A stretch of DNA of 64,000 nucleotides, from the NCBI RefSeq assembly GCF_000296815.2, contig NZ_CAIT01000006.1, forward strand, positions 502,777-566,776. The letters are read 5' to 3'. Positions 8,415 to 16,389 of this stretch are shown here, in pieces. A program made the translations under genes and the position numbers. Origin of the DNA: Fibrisoma limi BUZ 3. Lineage in GTDB: Bacteria; Bacteroidota; Bacteroidia; Cytophagales; Spirosomataceae. How positions within the stretch are numbered: the stretch's first letter is position 1; each line of letters opens with the position of its first letter. The notes beneath the pieces are model-generated. The model saw only the letters and a list, made by a program, of their open reading frames with translations. It was not told the origin of the DNA and made no database searches.

Positions 8415-10100
8415 TCAGGGTTTCCAGAGACGAATAACTTTTTGCTGATCGGTAGTACTGGCTCGCAGTAACAGTAAACCGGCCGGCAGGTGACCTACCT
8501 CCATAACTTGTCGCTGCTTGCCTGGCTGACCCGACAAGCTTCGTGTTTCCAGAACACGACCCTGTATAGTAACCAGACTTAGTTGCAACGGTTGTCCATT
8601 TCCCCCGCTGATATCTACCGTCAGCGTCTTCCCGATGATCGGATTCTGCTGTACCTGAAGCTGCAAGTCGTCGGACACTTCCAACGCTAAATCGGCAGCC
8701 TCCCGGCTTCCCACCGGACAGTAGGTACAAGGGACGTACTTGTAAAGTTCAACCCCGTGGTCGCTTTCAAGAGCCGCGAAAAATACTCGGTTGCCTGATG
8801 CCACAAAAGGCGTGGTGCCCACCGACGGCCCGTAGGGATTCAGATCTTTCAACAGGTGGGTGCCCTGGGTGGTACCGTCTGAAATCCAGGGTTCCGGTCC
8901 GCCCATACCGGGACTGCCCGGACCTTTGAAGAACAGTTTTCCATTGACGGCATCCAGGCCAGATGCGTATATTTCCTTCACAACAACCGTATTGGCCGTT
9001 GTTCCGTCGGTTTTCCACAGGCAAAACGTATTAGGTGCGTTCTGGCCGCTAAAAAAAAGGGTATTGCCCACTGTTGTAAGTTGGAAAACCCGATCGTCGC
9101 CAAACGGATTCGTGTTTTTTAAGCGCTGGGTACCGAGTGACGTACCATCAGAAAACCAAAGCTCGTCGCTGTTTCCGCTCTCCATCACAAAAAAGAGTTT
9201 ATTCATAAAGGGTATGGTTTCGTGCACTCCTCCGGGAAGCGTCTGCACGTGGGTTGCTGAACCAGGGCTGCCGTTTGTTTTATAGAGCCGGTTCCTAAAT
9301 TTATCGGCTGAGTCGATGTACTGGTAGAAAAAGTAAAGCAGTCCACCAACCACCGTCAAATGCTGTGGGGGCACTGCCTGAATAACGCCAGCAATCGTCA
9401 AGGCAGAAAGCGAGTGAATCTGGTAGGTACCGGCCGCTGTTCCGTCGGACCGCCAAACCCCTGGACCACTTGCATCCTGAGCCGCGAAATAGAGCACACC
9501 GTTCATGATCGTTGGGCTAACCAACGGGGAACTGACACAATCGCCGGCTGGGTTGATGTCTTTCACGAGGTACGTACCCGCCGACGTACCATTGGACCGC
9601 CACAGTTCGCGGCCATTGGTTCCATTATCGGCAAAGAAGTAAAGGACGTTGTTCATTAGTACAGGGATACTGAGATCGGAACTGCCTGACGGGTTTATGT
9701 CCTTAACGAGTTCCGTGCCGGCGGCTGTGCCGTTGGATTTCCATAACTCCCGGCCTACACTCCCATCATCGGCTGAAAAAAACAGGGTTCCCGAGTAATT
9801 GATAAGGCTTTGAGGACTTGAACTGCCGTTTAGATTGATGTTTTTAACCTGCACTGTACCGGCTTCGGTTCCGTCAGATTTCCACAGCTCTCGTCCATTT
9901 ACCCCGTTTTCGGCTGTGAAATAAAGAACGCCGTTCAGATCGGTCAACCAACTGGGGCCACTCGTGCTATAAACGGGATTAATGTCTTTCACCCGGGCGA
10001 TATAGAATGACGTTGGTTCAGCCGGGCCAATCTGCGCCCAAAGCGAAAGCGGGTGCAGAATGAAACCCACCAGCGATAGTATTGGTATAAATCCTTTCAT
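8415..10100 (-). CDS. ELWKSDGT-repeat protein with type IX sorting domain
   Basis: The 561-residue secreted protein has a signal peptide (about residues 1-22) and about eight repeats of ~45-50 residues built on G-R-E-L-W-K-S-D-G-T-x-A-G-T-x-x-V-K-D-I-N-P. The first three are near-perfect and later ones are more divergent (RLYKTNGS, LWFSDGTSLGT, PWISDGT). Such ELK-type repeats are thought to form a propeller-like surface fold. The last ~80 residues (VQQNPIIGKTL to VIRLWKP) look like a type A C-terminal sorting domain, so the protein is probably exported by the type IX system and anchored or released at the surface. Partner and ligand are unknown. Confidence 0.85.
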   Translation of the reverse strand: MKGFIPILSLVGFILHPLSLWAQIGPAEPTSFYIARVKDINPVYSTSGPSWLTDLNGVLYFTAENGVNGRELWKSDGTEAGTVQVKNINLNGSSSPQSLINYSGTLFFSADDGSVGRELWKSNGTAAGTELVKDINPSGSSDLSIPVLMNNVLYFFADNGTNGRELWRSNGTSAGTYLVKDINPAGDCVSSPLVSPTIMNGVLYFAAQDASGPGVWRSDGTAAGTYQIHSLSALTIAGVIQAVPPQHLTVVGGLLYFFYQYIDSADKFRNRLYKTNGSPGSATHVQTLPGGVHETIPFMNKLFFVMESGNSDELWFSDGTSLGTQRLKNTNPFGDDRVFQLTTVGNTLFFSGQNAPNTFCLWKTDGTTANTVVVKEIYASGLDAVNGKLFFKGPGSPGMGGPEPWISDGTTQGTHLLKDLNPYGPSVGTTPFVASGNRVFFAALESDHGVELYKYVPCTYCPVGSREAADLALEVSDDLQLQVQQNPIIGKTLTVDISGGNGQPLQLSLVTIQGRVLETRSLSGQPGKQRQVMEVGHLPAGLLLLRASTTDQQKVIRLWKP

Positions 10101-10104
10101 ATAT

Positions 10105-10141
10105 GATAGTCAGTAGTTATATGGTAAATCTACTGACTATC
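10105..10141. promoter_or_regulatory. 12 bp inverted repeat just upstream of the ELK-repeat gene
   Basis: GATAGTCAGTAG (10105-10116) and CTACTGACTATC (10130-10141) are perfect inverted arms with a 13 bp AT-rich spacer. The inner edge is 4 bp upstream of the start codon at 10100 (minus strand), so it is either an operator or a 5' leader hairpin near the ribosome entry site. Confidence 0.5.
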
Positions 10142-10302
10142 AATAGGCTATCTTGAAAGTTTTGAGTTAGCGGCTTATGAATAAAGTGGCTTGCTACCCT
10201 GCCAGTCTGAGAAAAGGAGCGGCTTACTGGCACCGTGTAGTAATCCGATTATCGACTGTTTTACTCCATACCCTCGTCTTACGCGTTGCATACGTAACAA
10301 GC

Positions 10303-10425
10303 GCCGACTATGCACAATTGAGGTCGGCTTTTGCGCAATACGACCATCCTATTTTCCGGTGCATTGAGCGTAGGGTAGTAAACCGGGCGTCGGGCAACTT
10401 ATTTCGCCCGCTCACAACGCTCAAT
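10303..10425 (+). promoter_or_regulatory. Candidate structured 5' leader (attenuator plus nested hairpin)
   Basis: A GCCGAC/GTCGGC stem (10303-10308 with 10323-10328) followed by CTTTT looks like an attenuator-type terminator. It is followed by a nested hairpin: outer arms ATTGAGCGT (10363-10371) and ACGCTCAAT (10417-10425), inner arms CGGGCG (10384-10389) and CGCCCG (10405-10410). The outer stem ends 3 bp before the ATG of the small lipoprotein. The rest of 10142-10428 has no convincing gene. Confidence 0.35.
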
Positions 10426-10428
10426 ACG

Positions 10429-10641
10429 ATGAAACGTTTATTTGTGTTCCTGATGCTGGTCACCGGATCGTCCTGCCAGCCCGATAAGATTAATGCTACC
10501 TGCTACGTTTGCGACGTGTATACCACCACGCAGGCGTCGCACCAGACAAAGGAGTTTTGTAATAAAGCCGAGATGGACCAGTACGTGCAGAATGTAAAAG
10601 CGCAGCCAGAAACCACTCTAGTTTCCTGCCGCAATAAATAG
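10429..10641 (+). CDS. Small Cys-rich lipoprotein
   Basis: The ATG at 10429 gives 70 residues: MKRLFVFLMLVTGSSC is a lipoprotein signal with Cys16 as the likely lipidated residue. An upstream in-frame ATG at 10177 would add 84 residues without a signal and through a palindromic leader, so it was rejected. The mature part holds four more Cys (CYVCDVYTT, FCNKAEMD and VSCRNK), suggesting disulfides or metal binding. No family recognised. It converges with the DJ-1 gene, with a hairpin terminator between them. Confidence 0.65.
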   Translation: MKRLFVFLMLVTGSSCQPDKINATCYVCDVYTTTQASHQTKEFCNKAEMDQYVQNVKAQPETTLVSCRNK

Positions 10642-10698
10642 CGGTAACTTTGTCCGTGTAACTGCTGACCCAACTAACGCCGGGTTACCTGCTTAAAC

Positions 10699-10751
10699 TG
10701 TGAAAACCACCCCAGGCAGAACCATAAGACCTGTCTGAGGTGGTTTTCACA
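10699..10751. terminator. Bidirectional hairpin terminator
   Basis: TGTGAAAACCACC (10699-10711) pairs perfectly with GGTGGTTTTCACA (10739-10751), and the stem continues imperfectly inward. It sits between two convergent genes ending at 10641 (+) and 10766 (-). Confidence 0.7.
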
Positions 10752-10765
10752 ATCCTTTGTGCTGG

Positions 10766-11644
10766 CTACTTGGTATCGGCCGCCACCTTGCCCGCTTGCT
10801 GCACGACCAGACCTTCGTCCGGTTTCCACTTGTCATATTCCATGTAGCGGGCGGTTTGGGTGGCAACGGCCAGCCCTTTCAGTTTGGCCACTACGTGCAG
10901 CGCCCCATCAATACCGGCCGATACCCCCGCTGTGGTGATAACCTGACCATTATCGACAAAGCGTGTATCGCGCAGAATCCGGGCTTTGGGCGTTGCCCGT
11001 TGCAGCGGTTCGATGTAGGAGTGAAACGTAGTCGCCTGCTTCCCATCCAGCAGGCCCGCTTTAGCAAGCAGTCCGGCTCCCGTACAGACGGACAGCATCA
11101 CCTCGGCCCGTTCGGAGCTGCGTTTGATCCAGTCAATAAGCGGCTTATTGTTGATAAAAGGACCGGTCTTGCCGCCGGGCAGCACCACAATGTCCGGCTG
11201 TGGGCAATCGGTCAGGTCATACGTCGGCACGATTTTAACGAATCCCTGGCTGATGATCGGGTCTTTGGTGAGCGATACCGTATAGACCTGGAACCCCTCC
11301 GTAGCGGCAAAGACCTCGCTGGGACCCGCAAAATCCAGAATCTCGACGCCATCGTGAATGAAAATGGCTACGTTCCGCTTCCTGGTTTGTTGCTGATTAC
11401 GCGCCAGTGAGTCCATCAGGGCAACGCTACGTTCGACAAGGGGCATGCCGCAATGCTGACAAACACCGGGCTTGTCGTGCCGTTCCAGATCGCAGGCACT
11501 GCCGCAGGGCTCGCAGTAGTACGCCAGCAAAGGGTCTTTCTTTACTACTGATTGCGCCGGAAGAGGGCTACACGTAGCGATCAGCCAACCGGCAACGAGC
11601 AGGAGAAAACGGTAACGGAGGATCAGGTTCATGAGCTTATGCAT
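10766..11644 (-). CDS. DJ-1/PfpI family protein with N-terminal metal-binding (HMBD-like) domain
   Basis: The start at 11644 gives 292 residues; a second ATG at 11632 is also possible. A signal peptide (LLLVAGWLIATCSPLPAQ) is followed by a small Cys cluster YYCEPCGSACDLERHDKPG, then CQHCGMPLVE, like the heavy-metal-binding domains found before P-type ATPases and in planctomycete/Bacteroidota secreted proteins. The C-terminal two thirds is DJ-1/PfpI: VAIFIHDGVEILDFAGP, then SVCTGAGLLAKAGLLDG with the nucleophile-elbow Cys. It is likely a periplasmic hydrolase- or chaperone-like protein. Its start overlaps the stop of the GlxA-type regulator by 8 bp (ATGCATAA), implying translational coupling. 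Confidence 0.83.
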   Translation of the reverse strand: MHKLMNLILRYRFLLLVAGWLIATCSPLPAQSVVKKDPLLAYYCEPCGSACDLERHDKPGVCQHCGMPLVERSVALMDSLARNQQQTRKRNVAIFIHDGVEILDFAGPSEVFAATEGFQVYTVSLTKDPIISQGFVKIVPTYDLTDCPQPDIVVLPGGKTGPFINNKPLIDWIKRSSERAEVMLSVCTGAGLLAKAGLLDGKQATTFHSYIEPLQRATPKARILRDTRFVDNGQVITTAGVSAGIDGALHVVAKLKGLAVATQTARYMEYDKWKPDEGLVVQQAGKVAADTK

Positions 11645-12605
11645 TACGTTGAAACAAAGAGGTTGAGAGTGTTTTGGAGTCGTCTTTCTGCCAGATACGG
11701 CGGAGCTGGCGGGCATCCTGAAAGCCGCACTTCTCGGCGATGGCTTCCATGGTCATGCCGGGATTGTGCCGGAGGGTTCGGGCCAGTTCCAGCCGGAGCA
11801 GGGTGGTATACGTATGAATGGAAATGCCGGTTTCTTTGCGAAAGGTGCGCGTGAGGTTGCGGGTGCTCATACCGGCCACCTCGGCCAGTTCGTCTAACGT
11901 AGCCCTGGTTTTCAGGTTGGCGATCAGCCAGTCCTGCACCTGGTGAACGGCCACGTTCATGTGGTTGCGGTAATCGAGGTACACGCTTTTCTGCGAATGC
12001 TCGGGACCGCGCCGTAGATACACAACCAGTTCGCGGGCTATTTTCGAGGCAAACAACGAGCCTTGCTGCTCTTCCAGAATCGCCAGGGCCAGGTCGATAC
12101 CGGCCGTTATACCCGCGCTGGTGTAGATGCCGCCATCGTTCACGAACAGGCGGTCGGGCTGGGTAACGATTCGCGGGTACGTTGTTTGCAGTTCATCCAG
12201 GCGTTTCCAGTGGGTGGTACATTTCCGGCCATCGAGCAACCCGGCCTGGGCGAGTATAAATGCGCCCGTACAGACCGAGCAAATCGTAACGCCCTGGCGG
12301 TGCTGCTCTCGAAGCCAGGCCAGAAAATCGTGTTCCGCCCTGAACTCCGCCGACCGGATGTAGGCCATGTCCATTCCCGGTACGAAGATCAGATCGCCGG
12401 GTTGGGGTTGTACGTCCGTAAACGGCAGCACCGGCCCCATCGCCAGTCCCGCTGAGCTAACCACCTGATTCTGAAATGAGCAGTAGCGTAGCTGATAGGG
12501 CGAACCGTACTCAGCAGCTTCGTAAAACACCTGAACCGGTCCCGTCAGGTCCAGTACGTGTACATGGGGTGGTACAACAAAGATGACTTGCTGAGTAGGC
12601 GACAT
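11637..12605 (-). CDS. GlxA-type transcriptional regulator (DJ-1 domain + AraC HTH)
   Basis: The 322-residue regulator has an N-terminal DJ-1/PfpI-like domain (VFVVPPHVHVLDLTGPVQVF, then CSVCTGAFILAQAGLLDGR at about 110-128) and a C-terminal AraC HTH (LDELAEVAGMSTRNLTRTFRKETG, then AEKCGFQDARQLRRIWQK). GlxA family regulators activate genes for amino-acid or quaternary-amine metabolism in other bacteria. Here the next gene in the operon encodes a stand-alone DJ-1 protein, so regulator and target share a ligand-binding fold. The cysteine elbow is kept in both. The ligand is unknown. Confidence 0.88.
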   Translation of the reverse strand: MSPTQQVIFVVPPHVHVLDLTGPVQVFYEAAEYGSPYQLRYCSFQNQVVSSAGLAMGPVLPFTDVQPQPGDLIFVPGMDMAYIRSAEFRAEHDFLAWLREQHRQGVTICSVCTGAFILAQAGLLDGRKCTTHWKRLDELQTTYPRIVTQPDRLFVNDGGIYTSAGITAGIDLALAILEEQQGSLFASKIARELVVYLRRGPEHSQKSVYLDYRNHMNVAVHQVQDWLIANLKTRATLDELAEVAGMSTRNLTRTFRKETGISIHTYTTLLRLELARTLRHNPGMTMEAIAEKCGFQDARQLRRIWQKDDSKTLSTSLFQRNA

Positions 12606-12714
12606 AGCTTGGCTGAGTCAGGCAGTAAAAGTAGCCGATGCTCAGCTTCCCTGCGAGCCAAAGAGCGGACATTTTGGGCCAGGAGTTAACTGATGGCTAT
12701 TACTGTAGAGCTTA

Positions 12715-13467
12715 TTATTCGATAGAAAGCTTAGTCATCAAACCGATCAGGATAGCCATACCATAACTCAGTAATGTTCCGACTAGTACGTACTCCGACT
12801 GCTTAGCCGCTTTCTCGCCTTCCCGAAACCGAAGCAGCGATTTGGCTGCGATCAGAAATCCGATAGCCTCATACTGGCTTAGCAGGACAAATGAGAAAAT
12901 AAGCACCCGCTCGGCAATGCCAATCCATTTACCAGCATCATCGAGGGTGTCGGATGCTGATGGATTAAGCGGATCAATTAGTTGACGTTGCCACTTACTG
13001 GTAGCCATACCCACGATGAAACCAACTGGTGTTGTACAGATCAAATAGCCACTCAGAACCGCCACAACACGCTGTTCAGTCAGGCTGGTGCCAACTAATC
13101 TACCCATGTTATCCCAGTTGTTCGTTAGCCACAGCCAGGTGAGCAGCAGTATTGAAAGGTGAGCCGCCTGATCAATCAGAAACGGGCGCAACGGCTGCGG
13201 ACCACTATATCTCAATTTCAGGTAATCAATCAGTCCATGTGTTATTCCGACAAACGCAATGATCCAAACGCTTTGCCAGGCACCGACGAGTATGTATGCC
13301 AAAGCACCTGCGATCAGGCTATGCCAATACAAGTATTTTGATCGCAGTAGCTTTTGCTGTTTGTGAAGAACCCAAGAGGTTGGCTGCAATACAAAATCGG
13401 TAAGCAGATGGGATAGTAAAAGCCGAAAGAAAATAGCATTCTCCGCGTTGGAAAAAAACTGCGTCAT
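12715..13467 (-). CDS. DUF3307 membrane protein
   Basis: The 250-residue protein has about 6-7 hydrophobic segments. Conserved polar residues lie in or at the edge of these segments: LLLSHLLTDFVLQP (His20, Asp24), YWHSLIAG (His49), THGLIDYLK (His77, Asp81), DQAAHLS (Asp99, His103), and a C-terminal AGKWIGIAERVLIFSFVL with QYEAIGFLIAAKS. This matches the uncharacterised DUF3307 family. Repeated His/Asp in membrane helices recalls membrane metal-dependent hydrolases of the YdjM type, which is inference only. It lies 6 bp downstream of the satD-like gene, so the two are surely co-transcribed. Confidence 0.85.
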   Translation of the reverse strand: MTQFFSNAENAIFFRLLLSHLLTDFVLQPTSWVLHKQQKLLRSKYLYWHSLIAGALAYILVGAWQSVWIIAFVGITHGLIDYLKLRYSGPQPLRPFLIDQAAHLSILLLTWLWLTNNWDNMGRLVGTSLTEQRVVAVLSGYLICTTPVGFIVGMATSKWQRQLIDPLNPSASDTLDDAGKWIGIAERVLIFSFVLLSQYEAIGFLIAAKSLLRFREGEKAAKQSEYVLVGTLLSYGMAILIGLMTKLSIE

Positions 13468-13473
13468 GTGATG

Positions 13474-14148
13474 TTACGGTGTGACTAATTCCTGGTACCG
13501 GGCTAATAGCCGTTCAACGGCTACCCAGGAAGCTGCTTTGGCCCGTTGATTGATGGCCGGCTGCTTCACCTTAAGTAGTTCGGCGATACGAACCTCAGTA
13601 TGGTTCTGCAATTTGTAGTAAACGACTTCCGCTTGCAGGGCGGTCCATTTACCAATAATACCTTCCAGTAGAACCAACGCCGTATTCACTTCATCATCGA
13701 GTGTTGGCTGCTGGCTTTTGATAGCGATCTGGTTAGGCTCTTTCTTAAGGGTGTCGAGTAAACGACCGGAAAAGCGAAATGCTTCGCCATTAGACTCAGC
13801 CAGGGTGGCAGTGACGCTGTCTACAGACCCAATGCCGATGGCAATCCGAGCATCAGAAGCAATGAGTCGATCATCAATACTGACCTGGCTTTGTAAGTAG
13901 GTACGAATGATCAGGGCAATCCGCAAGGCTTGTTGGGGTATATCGAGCAAACTCTGAAAGCTGTCGCCCCGGTAGATTTCGAAAGTTACCTTCAGCTTGA
14001 GGTCATTTTCGCTTCCCTCCTGATCTTTGTCAAATAGACTGGTTAAAGACCTTAGCAGAGTTTCACGCTCCGCTACGTTGAGTTTAGACGAGTTCACGAT
14101 GTCGCCCGTTAAGACTGCGTATTGTGCGTTACTAACTACTGTTGACAT
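13474..14148 (-). CDS. SatD family protein: class III cyclase-like domain plus HTH
   Basis: The ATG at 14148 gives 224 residues; the longer frame to 14190 starts inside a palindromic promoter and was rejected. Residues ~10-145 resemble a class III nucleotide cyclase homology domain: AVLTGDIVNSS (Asp16, like the FxDIxGFT metal Asp), YRGDSFQSL (Gly61-Asp62, like the second GD), then ARIAIGIGSV and GEAFRFSGRL (121-130), which aligns with the cyclase GDAVNLAARL. The catalytic Asn is replaced by Arg125 while Arg129 is kept. Residues ~184-208 (TEVRIAELLKVKQPAINQRA) form a helix-turn-helix. This fits the SatD family (sat operon of Streptococcus mutans), whose biochemistry is unknown. It probably binds a nucleotide and regulates its own operon (inference). 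Confidence 0.8.
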   Translation of the reverse strand: MSTVVSNAQYAVLTGDIVNSSKLNVAERETLLRSLTSLFDKDQEGSENDLKLKVTFEIYRGDSFQSLLDIPQQALRIALIIRTYLQSQVSIDDRLIASDARIAIGIGSVDSVTATLAESNGEAFRFSGRLLDTLKKEPNQIAIKSQQPTLDDEVNTALVLLEGIIGKWTALQAEVVYYKLQNHTEVRIAELLKVKQPAINQRAKAASWVAVERLLARYQELVTP

Positions 14149-14160
14149 ACAATATAAGGC

Positions 14161-14203
14161 TATAAGCTTATAATGGGCAATTATAAGCATACAAGCTTAT
14201 AAT
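14161..14203. promoter_or_regulatory. Palindromic operator cluster upstream of satD-like gene
   Basis: A 12 bp palindrome TATAAGCTTATA (14161-14172) is followed by a 9 bp-arm inverted repeat ATTATAAGC (14180-14188) and GCTTATAAT (14195-14203). All arms share the half-site ATAAGC. The cluster ends 12 bp before the satD-like ATG (minus strand), the expected place for autoregulation by its own HTH. No other gene uses this promoter region, since the upstream esterase is co-directional and ends at 14277. Confidence 0.6.
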
Positions 14204-14276
14204 ACGAACTAGCCAGTCGTTTTTCTTTGCAATACTAAAGTTAGATTAGTATAATGTAGTATTGAGGTCTGCTGTA

Positions 14277-15398
14277 CTACTTCCGACCTATTCTTACTCC
14301 CTCACCCGCCAAACTCCCCGTAAAAAACGGCAGCATCTTTTGCTCGATGCGCTCGGCGATGCGGTTGATGTGGTCGCCGTCGTATTCTTCGTAGGTGTGC
14401 GGAATCTGGTAGTTGGTCAGCATGCCGTCCAGCACTTTGATGTTGGCCGCTATGCTTACGTCTTTCGACCCCGCGTCGAAGGCCAGCGCCCGTAGTTGCC
14501 GGATGTTCGATACGTACTGGTCCAGCGTAGCCAGGGGGGCGTTGGCGGTCCATTTCGCCGTAACCATCGGCTGCGGCTGGCCGTCTTTCACCGGCAAATC
14601 CAGATAAAAGGGGGCCTGGCTGGGGTTTGGCGACCACGATGCCGCCGATGCAAACATGGCTTTGGTGAAGAAATCGGCTTTTTCCAGTTCCCCCTGCGTC
14701 TTGATACCTTCCAGTCTGGTCGCCATCTCGGGACTGCCGGGGCCGTTCGTGCCCGGTATCAGGCAGCAGGGGCTGAGCAGGTACAGACTGGAAAAAATCT
14801 CGGGATGCTTCTGCCCAATACGTATCGTGCCGTAGCCACCCATCGAATGCCCGGCCAGTCCGCGGCTGGCGGCTTGCGGAATGGTGCGGTAGTTCTTGTC
14901 GATGTAGGCCACCAGTTCCTTCGCTACGTAATCTTCCCAGTTGCCGATTGTTACCGAGTTGGAGTACATGCTCCCGAAGTAGCGGTTGTAGGCGTTGGGC
15001 GTCACGATGATAAACTCCTTCGTTTTGCCCTCGGCCAGCGCCTTGTCTACCACGGCGGGCAGGCTGATCCAGTGTTTCGTCAGGCCGTACCACTTATCGT
15101 CGCTGTCCGTAAAACCGTGCAGGAAGTAGATGACCGGGTAGCGCCGTTTCTTGTCGGTCTTGTAGCTCGGTGGCAGGTAGATCGATACGTCCCGATCCGG
15201 CGAGTCGCCCGCCAGATTGCCTTCCAGCCCTTTGCCGTGGACCTTGATCCGTTCGACGGTGCCGGTCCGGGCGGGTGTGTTCTGGCCGTATCCGGGCGTG
15301 ATCAACGTACTGAGCAGAGCCCCAACAAGGAGCAGGAGCGTAACGGCTTTACGGGCCGGGAGCAAGGAGTGGGAGAGAGCAGAGCAACGCATGGCCAT
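14277..15398 (-). CDS. Secreted alpha/beta-hydrolase esterase (PF00756-like)
   Basis: The ATG at 15398 gives 373 residues with a clean signal peptide ([21 protein letters not shown]). A frame extending to 15479 adds an implausible Arg-rich lead. Features of the esterase D-like family are [30 protein letters not shown], the nucleophile elbow [12 protein letters not shown], and a C-terminal [13 protein letters not shown] with the catalytic His. It probably deacylates a secreted carbohydrate or polyester substrate. It is a paralogue of the shorter esterase at 5742-6569. The satD-DUF3307 pair follows on the same strand but has its own promoter. Confidence 0.86.
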   Translation of the reverse strand: MAMRCSALSHSLLPARKAVTLLLLVGALLSTLITPGYGQNTPARTGTVERIKVHGKGLEGNLAGDSPDRDVSIYLPPSYKTDKKRRYPVIYFLHGFTDSDDKWYGLTKHWISLPAVVDKALAEGKTKEFIIVTPNAYNRYFGSMYSNSVTIGNWEDYVAKELVAYIDKNYRTIPQAASRGLAGHSMGGYGTIRIGQKHPEIFSSLYLLSPCCLIPGTNGPGSPEMATRLEGIKTQGELEKADFFTKAMFASAASWSPNPSQAPFYLDLPVKDGQPQPMVTAKWTANAPLATLDQYVSNIRQLRALAFDAGSKDVSIAANIKVLDGMLTNYQIPHTYEEYDGDHINRIAERIEQKMLPFFTGSLAGEGVRIGRK

Positions 15399-15573
15399 AG
15401 AAGTTGAGTACGGGCCATTTCTACTTTTGCCCGACAATCGTCTACATCCCCTCGGGCCGTGCGCCTGCACAACAATCAACCCCGTAATAAGTTATGGTTA
15501 GTATACCTTTCCGCGTAAAAATAAGAGTATTAGGTCTTTTACCTTCATACACTTTATTCTCAACACGTACCTG

Positions 15574-16374
15574 ATGGAAGACAACCAAACCCCTCAACTG
15601 ACCGACGACGAAAAGAAGCTGTTTGAGGACCTGATGCCCGAAGACCTCGACGAAATCCTGGATACGGGGGTAAACAGACGCCATTTCCTGAAACTGATGA
15701 CTTTGGCCGGTGGCGGACTGCTGGCAGCACACTCGGCCGTGGCGGAACAGGTCTTCACCCGACCGCTCAGCGTACCGTCGGCCCCGGAACCCGCGTCGGC
15801 GGCCATCGAAAACGGCGTGAACGTATCGTTCAAGGTCAACGGCGCGGCCCGAAAACTGACGGTTGATTCGCGGATGACGCTGCTGGACACCCTCCGCGAA
15901 AAACTTGAACTGACCGGTTCCAAGAAAGGCTGCGACCAGGGTCAGTGCGGGGCCTGTACGGTGCTGGTCGACGGGCGACGGGTCCTGTCCTGCCTGACCC
16001 TGGCGGCTACCTGCGAGGGCCGGAGCGTACAGACGATTGAAGGACTGGCGCAGAGCCAGAACGGGTCGGCGGTGCGGCTGCACCCCATGCAGGCGGCTTT
16101 CCTGAAGCACGACGGCTTCCAGTGCGGGTTCTGCACACCGGGGCAAATCTGCTCGGCGGTGGCCCTGCTGGAGGAAGCCAGAAACGGACACGCCAGCTAC
16201 GTTACCGAGAACGTTCGGCAAACGGCGGGACCGGTTCAACTGTCGAACGAGGAGATTCGGGAGCGCATGTCGGGGAATCTGTGCCGATGTGGTGCGTATC
16301 CAAATATTGTGGCGGCTATTCAGGAAGTCCACAGCGGCAAACCCGTCGAGCAAACCTGGCAGTTTGTCGGCTAA
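15574..16374 (+). CDS. Molybdenum hydroxylase [2Fe-2S] subunit (PaoA/YagT-like)
   Basis: The 266-residue subunit carries two [2Fe-2S] clusters. The plant-type cluster uses Cys120, Cys125, Cys128 and Cys140 (KKGCDQGQCGACTVL to VLSC); the second uses Cys184, Cys187, Cys237 and Cys239 (QCGFCTPG and LCRCG). A twin-arginine signal RRHFLKLM is at residues 35-42, after an unusual acidic lead of ~34 residues, so the folded complex is probably exported through Tat. Electrons pass from the molybdenum centre through these clusters to FAD. It is the first of a tight three-gene operon, 15 bp before the FAD subunit. Confidence 0.93.
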   Translation: MEDNQTPQLTDDEKKLFEDLMPEDLDEILDTGVNRRHFLKLMTLAGGGLLAAHSAVAEQVFTRPLSVPSAPEPASAAIENGVNVSFKVNGAARKLTVDSRMTLLDTLREKLELTGSKKGCDQGQCGACTVLVDGRRVLSCLTLAATCEGRSVQTIEGLAQSQNGSAVRLHPMQAAFLKHDGFQCGFCTPGQICSAVALLEEARNGHASYVTENVRQTAGPVQLSNEEIRERMSGNLCRCGAYPNIVAAIQEVHSGKPVEQTWQFVG

Positions 16375-16389
16375 CCCTTCACAACACCC

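Noticed and set aside
10177-10428. N-terminal extension of the small lipoprotein from an upstream ATG
   Set aside because: The extension has no similarity to anything and would place the lipoprotein signal in the middle; it also spans the palindromic leader.
14496-15407. 303-codon plus-strand frame opposite the esterase
   Set aside because: It is antisense to an esterase with a signal peptide and nucleophile elbow; no supporting motif.
15442-16353. 303-codon minus-strand frame opposite the [2Fe-2S] subunit
   Set aside because: It is antisense to a gene with eight correctly placed Cys ligands; the product shows no domain pattern.
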